Part shown: in pieces, positions 61,070-64,000 of the stretch | Position numbering within the stretch: the first letter of the stretch is position 1 | How the letters are laid out: each line of letters starts with the position of its first letter | NCBI GenBank assembly: GCA_037951105.1 | Contig: JBAMJV010004307.1 | Location: 91,595 to 155,594, forward strand | DNA: 64,000 bases | From: Echinarachnius parma | Lineage: Eukaryota; Echinodermata; Echinoidea; Clypeasteroida; Echinarachniidae | Direction: 5' to 3' | Program-made: the position numbers and the translations under genes | The notes under the pieces: generated by a model | Databases searched by the model: none | Told to the model about the DNA's origin: nothing | The model's input: only the letters and a program-made list of their open reading frames with translations

Positions 61070-61300
61070 CCTTGCTGTAACTCGGTGACTAATTACAATG
61101 AAAACGACGACATTCCATCGGCATTCGTAAGCCCAATCAAAAAGCAGCCGATGAATTAACGTATACCGCAAGCAATGCTAGGCCGGGACAGCGGGCGCGC
61201 CTGGCCGGCCGGCAGGGGATAGGGCAGCTTGCTCAGCTCAAGCAGCGCAATCGCGAATTTAATACAGCTACGGTACAATTACGTCCGTAACAAAAGATCA
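61070..61300 (-). promoter_or_regulatory. mib1: mib1 5' UTR and CpG-rich promoter region
   Basis: Upstream of the chosen ATG the sequence changes to GC/CpG-rich DNA, with GGCGCGCC and GGCCGGCC palindromes at about 61195-61212. An inverted CCAAT box lies near 61130. This is the only clear CpG-rich patch near the 5' end of the gene. I see no TATA box placed convincingly, so a CpG-type promoter is inferred. The transcription start is not determined. An upstream in-frame ATG at 61171 would add 34 residues with no family similarity. Confidence 0.5.
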
Positions 61301-62040
61301 AACTATGGTAGCTCTAAAGGCACCATAATATATAATCTTTGCTTTTTTAAATATTTTTTTCTTTATGGTGGGTTAGATAATATGGGTCGAGAACTTGCGA
61401 ACCTTGGGCATAAAATATGAATTCTTTTTTACATCATTTTGTTAGACAATACATGATTTGACATTTTAAAGGGAAGACAAATATATATTCGAATAATCAC
61501 TCCTGTAATTATTGTAAATTAATACGTTGTAAATTACAACATTACAAAAAATGCTTGAAATCTTGTGATAATTGTGATAATAGCTTCGCTATTGCTGGTT
61601 CTTTTTACCAACAATAATATTACCATATATAAATTGTAATTATCCTCTGATTTATGTCATGTTATATTTGTAAACGATATTGTAAATAAATTTCATTTCA
61701 TGGAATAGCACACAATTTTAATGTCAGAATAAACTTGATCTATATGTCTCTATAATTGAATAATTATTTTAACCAAACATCATAATATTCACATTTATAT
61801 TTTGAGATAACGATAACTAGCCCTATATCAATGAATTATAGCTATAACAAGTTTTAGTCACTAACATTCAGTTTCATCAGAACTTTACCCTGTCAAAATC
61901 TTAATGTTTAGTTTTGGATTGAAAGGAGCTAGAGAAAGGAATAGAAGGTATCCGGGCAAAGATAAGATGCAGTCCCTGGTTCTATGACGTAATATCCGGC
62001 CCCGTGCTCATGGCCACAGTGCTCCGAAACTGATTATAAA
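61300..62040. other. AT-rich upstream DNA, no gene seen
   Basis: AT-rich, with no repeat boundary or coding signal that I can support. Confidence 0.5.
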
Positions 62041-62045
62041 TACAA

Positions 62046-63615
62046 TAATTGGGTGGTGGTGGTGGTGCATGGTGGATAGGTGATGGTGGATATGGTGGAT
62101 AGGTGATGGGTGATGGGTGGTGGTGGTGGTGGCGGAGCCCGCGGAGTGATGGTGGTGATGGTGGATAGGTAATGGGTGGTGGTAGTGGTGGTGGTGGTGG
62201 TGGTGGTGGTGGTGGTATATGGAGGTGGTGGTGGTGGCGGAGACCGCGGAGAGACGTGGGGATGGTAGATATGGTGGATAGGTGATGGGTGGTGGTGGTG
62301 GTGGTGGTGGTGGTGGTGGTGGTGGTGGTGGTGGTGGTGGTGGTGGTGGTGGTGATGGTAGTGGTGGTGGCAGGGGCGTCGATCCGTTTTTGATATTGGG
62401 GGGGCGAGATTTGAAAAATTTTCGAGATTGACCACTTAGCTCAAAGCCCTTTTTTTTTCATGCCCGAAAGTTGTATTATGCGCTCATTAAAAGTGGCTTG
62501 ATGGCTCGAAGACCTGATTTGGGGGGGGGGGCACCCACATTGTGGGGCAATAATGGGGGTCCAGGGGGCGGAGCCCCCGGAAGCTTTTAGATTTTAGACA
62601 TTTGCAACTCCTATCATGGGTGTAAAAATTATATAAAGTAGTGAACCTATACTCGTAACGTATTTTTAAAGGGCAAAGCGAGGAAAAGATTAAGCCTTGC
62701 ATGAGATGGATCCACGTGATCCTGTATAGCCTACTATAGAGCCATCGATATAGTCTAAAGCATTGGGCTTTGGGCGTGAAATTGTGCGATTTGGTGCACT
62801 CCTGAGACAGAAATTTCACGTAATATGAAGTATATAAGTATGGAACCAAACTTACATAATGACAAAGAGAGGGGGACAATCTTCACTCCTTTCAAATGTG
62901 GGGGGGGGGGGGGGGGGGGGCATGATAATATTCCGATATGATTTGCGTTCAGCGCATATGGACCGAATTGACTGAAAGATATATTTCAGATTTAAAGATG
63001 AAAGTATGATCGAACCAAACATACATAATGACAAAGGGAGGGGGACAATCTTCACCACTTTCAAATGTGGGGGGACATGATAATATTCCAATATAATTTG
63101 CGTTCAGCGCATATGGACCGAATTGACTGAAAGATATATTTCAGATTATTTTATTTTCTGTGACGGTGGGCTATCTATAGATGAGGGTTTAATTAACTTC
63201 GTTTGAGAAATTACACTGCCCAACACATGTGAGTTCCCGCAATCCAAATGAAACTTGCAATATGATAAACTGTATGCGCGCGAAGCGCGCGGCAAAAAAG
63301 AGATTTACAGTCCTTTTCAAACTAGAAAACGGCTATTTTGAAGATTAATTATTGATAAATGTGTCTTTCCCCTCTTTGGCATTATATCACTTGATTTTTT
63401 TCTTCCTCATTTTCGGAATTATTGGGGGGGCGAAATGATATGTTCGCCCCCCCAATATTTTCATTTGGGGGGCGACCGCCCCCCCTGCCCCCCCAGGATC
63501 GACGCCCCTGGGTGGTGGTATATGGAGGTGGTGGTGGTAGCGGAGACCGCGGAGTGATGGCGGTGATGGTGGATGGGTGATGGGTGGTGGTGGTGGTGGT
63601 GGTAGTGCGGAGGTG
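62046..63615. repeat. (TGG)n microsatellite, split
   Basis: 62046-62370 and 63511-63610 are ggtggt/gatggtggat arrays that include a repeated cggagaccgcggag phrase (62235 and 63540). They are separated by the hAT-like element. The His-rich frame on the minus strand is its translation. Confidence 0.9.
62371..63510. mobile_element. 1.14-kb hAT-like non-autonomous element
   Basis: Ends CAGGGGCGTCGATCC and its exact inverse. GGTGGTGG lies on both sides, an 8-bp duplication that the microsatellite context makes uninformative. The interior has poly-G/C stems (63423-63495), a gcgcgcgaagcgcgcg hairpin at 63278 and a duplicated block of about 169 bp (62840-62995, 63009-63150). No transposase remains. 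Confidence 0.82.
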
Positions 63616-64000
63616 TTGGTGTGTCGATGATGATTGTTGTTTGGTTTATTTTTTCATGATTTCGTTGCTGTTGCTGTGGTTTTTGTTGTAGTTGCTGCTG
63701 CTGATGTTGTTGCTGTTATTGTTGTTTTATCCGTGCATCATCATGATATTTGGGAAACATGTCCAAGGCCACTGCGAAACTTTGATTTCCTGTATACGAG
63801 CGGGGGGTTGAGGAGGGGGAGGGGGGCGGGGGGGGGGGGGGGTGGGTTGTGTCCGGGGCCATTTATTTAGTTGTGCGAGCGGGGGGGGGGGGGGGGGAGG
63901 GGCACCAGTGTTCGGGTGTTATTTCATCAAATGGCTTGCATGGATGGCCTTTTTTTAGCAAAAGCTTAGATTTTCAAAGGCGTCCCATGTCGGTAAATTA
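63616..64000. repeat. (TTG/CTG)n and poly-G tracts
   Basis: 63640-63730 is a ttgctgttg-type trinucleotide run. 63800-63900 has two long G tracts. Nothing coding is recognised. Confidence 0.75.

Noticed and set aside
61070..61171. Upstream in-frame ATG giving a 34-residue N-terminal extension of mib1
   Set aside because: The extension has no similarity to MIB1, whose N-terminus aligns with the ATG at 61069.
62034..62435. 133-aa His-rich open frame on the minus strand
   Set aside because: Translation of the (TGG)n microsatellite.

Overview
The window is eukaryotic, AT-rich, non-coding-rich DNA from an animal, most probably a marine invertebrate. An echinoderm such as a sea urchin is my best guess. 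It rests on the vertebrate-like Mind bomb protein, the long intron-rich gene, and repeat families of a kind I associate with marine invertebrates. No bacterial or viral gene organisation is present. I see one protein-coding gene. It is mib1 (Mind bomb E3 ubiquitin ligase) on the minus strand. Twelve exons can be joined in frame from the start codon at 61069 to a splice donor at 13500. They encode about 616 residues: MIB/HERC2 domain, ZZ zinc finger, second MIB/HERC2 domain, two REP repeats and the first ankyrin repeats. The remaining ankyrin repeats and the RING fingers must lie beyond the left edge, so intron 12 is at least 13.5 kb.

Layout. 1-13.0 kb is intron 12: dispersed repeats, terminal-inverted-repeat (TIR) elements and a possible Penelope-like remnant. 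13.0-14.0 kb holds exon 12 and a cloud of truncated copies of it. 14.0-16.3 kb is a minisatellite with a nested element. 16.3-47.2 kb is the 33.6-kb intron 11, made almost entirely of identifiable or suspected mobile and tandem repeats, often nested two or three deep. 47.2-61.1 kb carries exons 11 to 1 with short introns. 61.1-61.3 kb is the CpG-rich promoter region. 61.3-64.0 kb is upstream DNA with (TGG)n tracts split by a hAT-like element.

Three observations stand out. First, exons 3, 7, 8, 11 and 12 (and perhaps 1) are accompanied in their introns by truncated 'echo' copies. These keep the adjacent splice acceptor or donor and part of the exon; exon 7 has five such copies in a 165-174 bp tandem array. 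Second, the exon 3 echo is interrupted by a 712-bp insertion with perfect 14-bp TIRs starting CACTACG and a perfect 5-bp target duplication. These are Transib/RAG-like hallmarks, and the element carries ETS, CRE and NRF-1-like sites. Third, several non-autonomous elements have unusual architectures with boundaries that nesting or paralogues define. Examples are a foldback with minisatellite arms and a 9-bp duplication, two elements carrying repeated ACGT-centred motifs, and two elements built as tandem units, an ACGGACGG-type microsatellite and a terminal hairpin.
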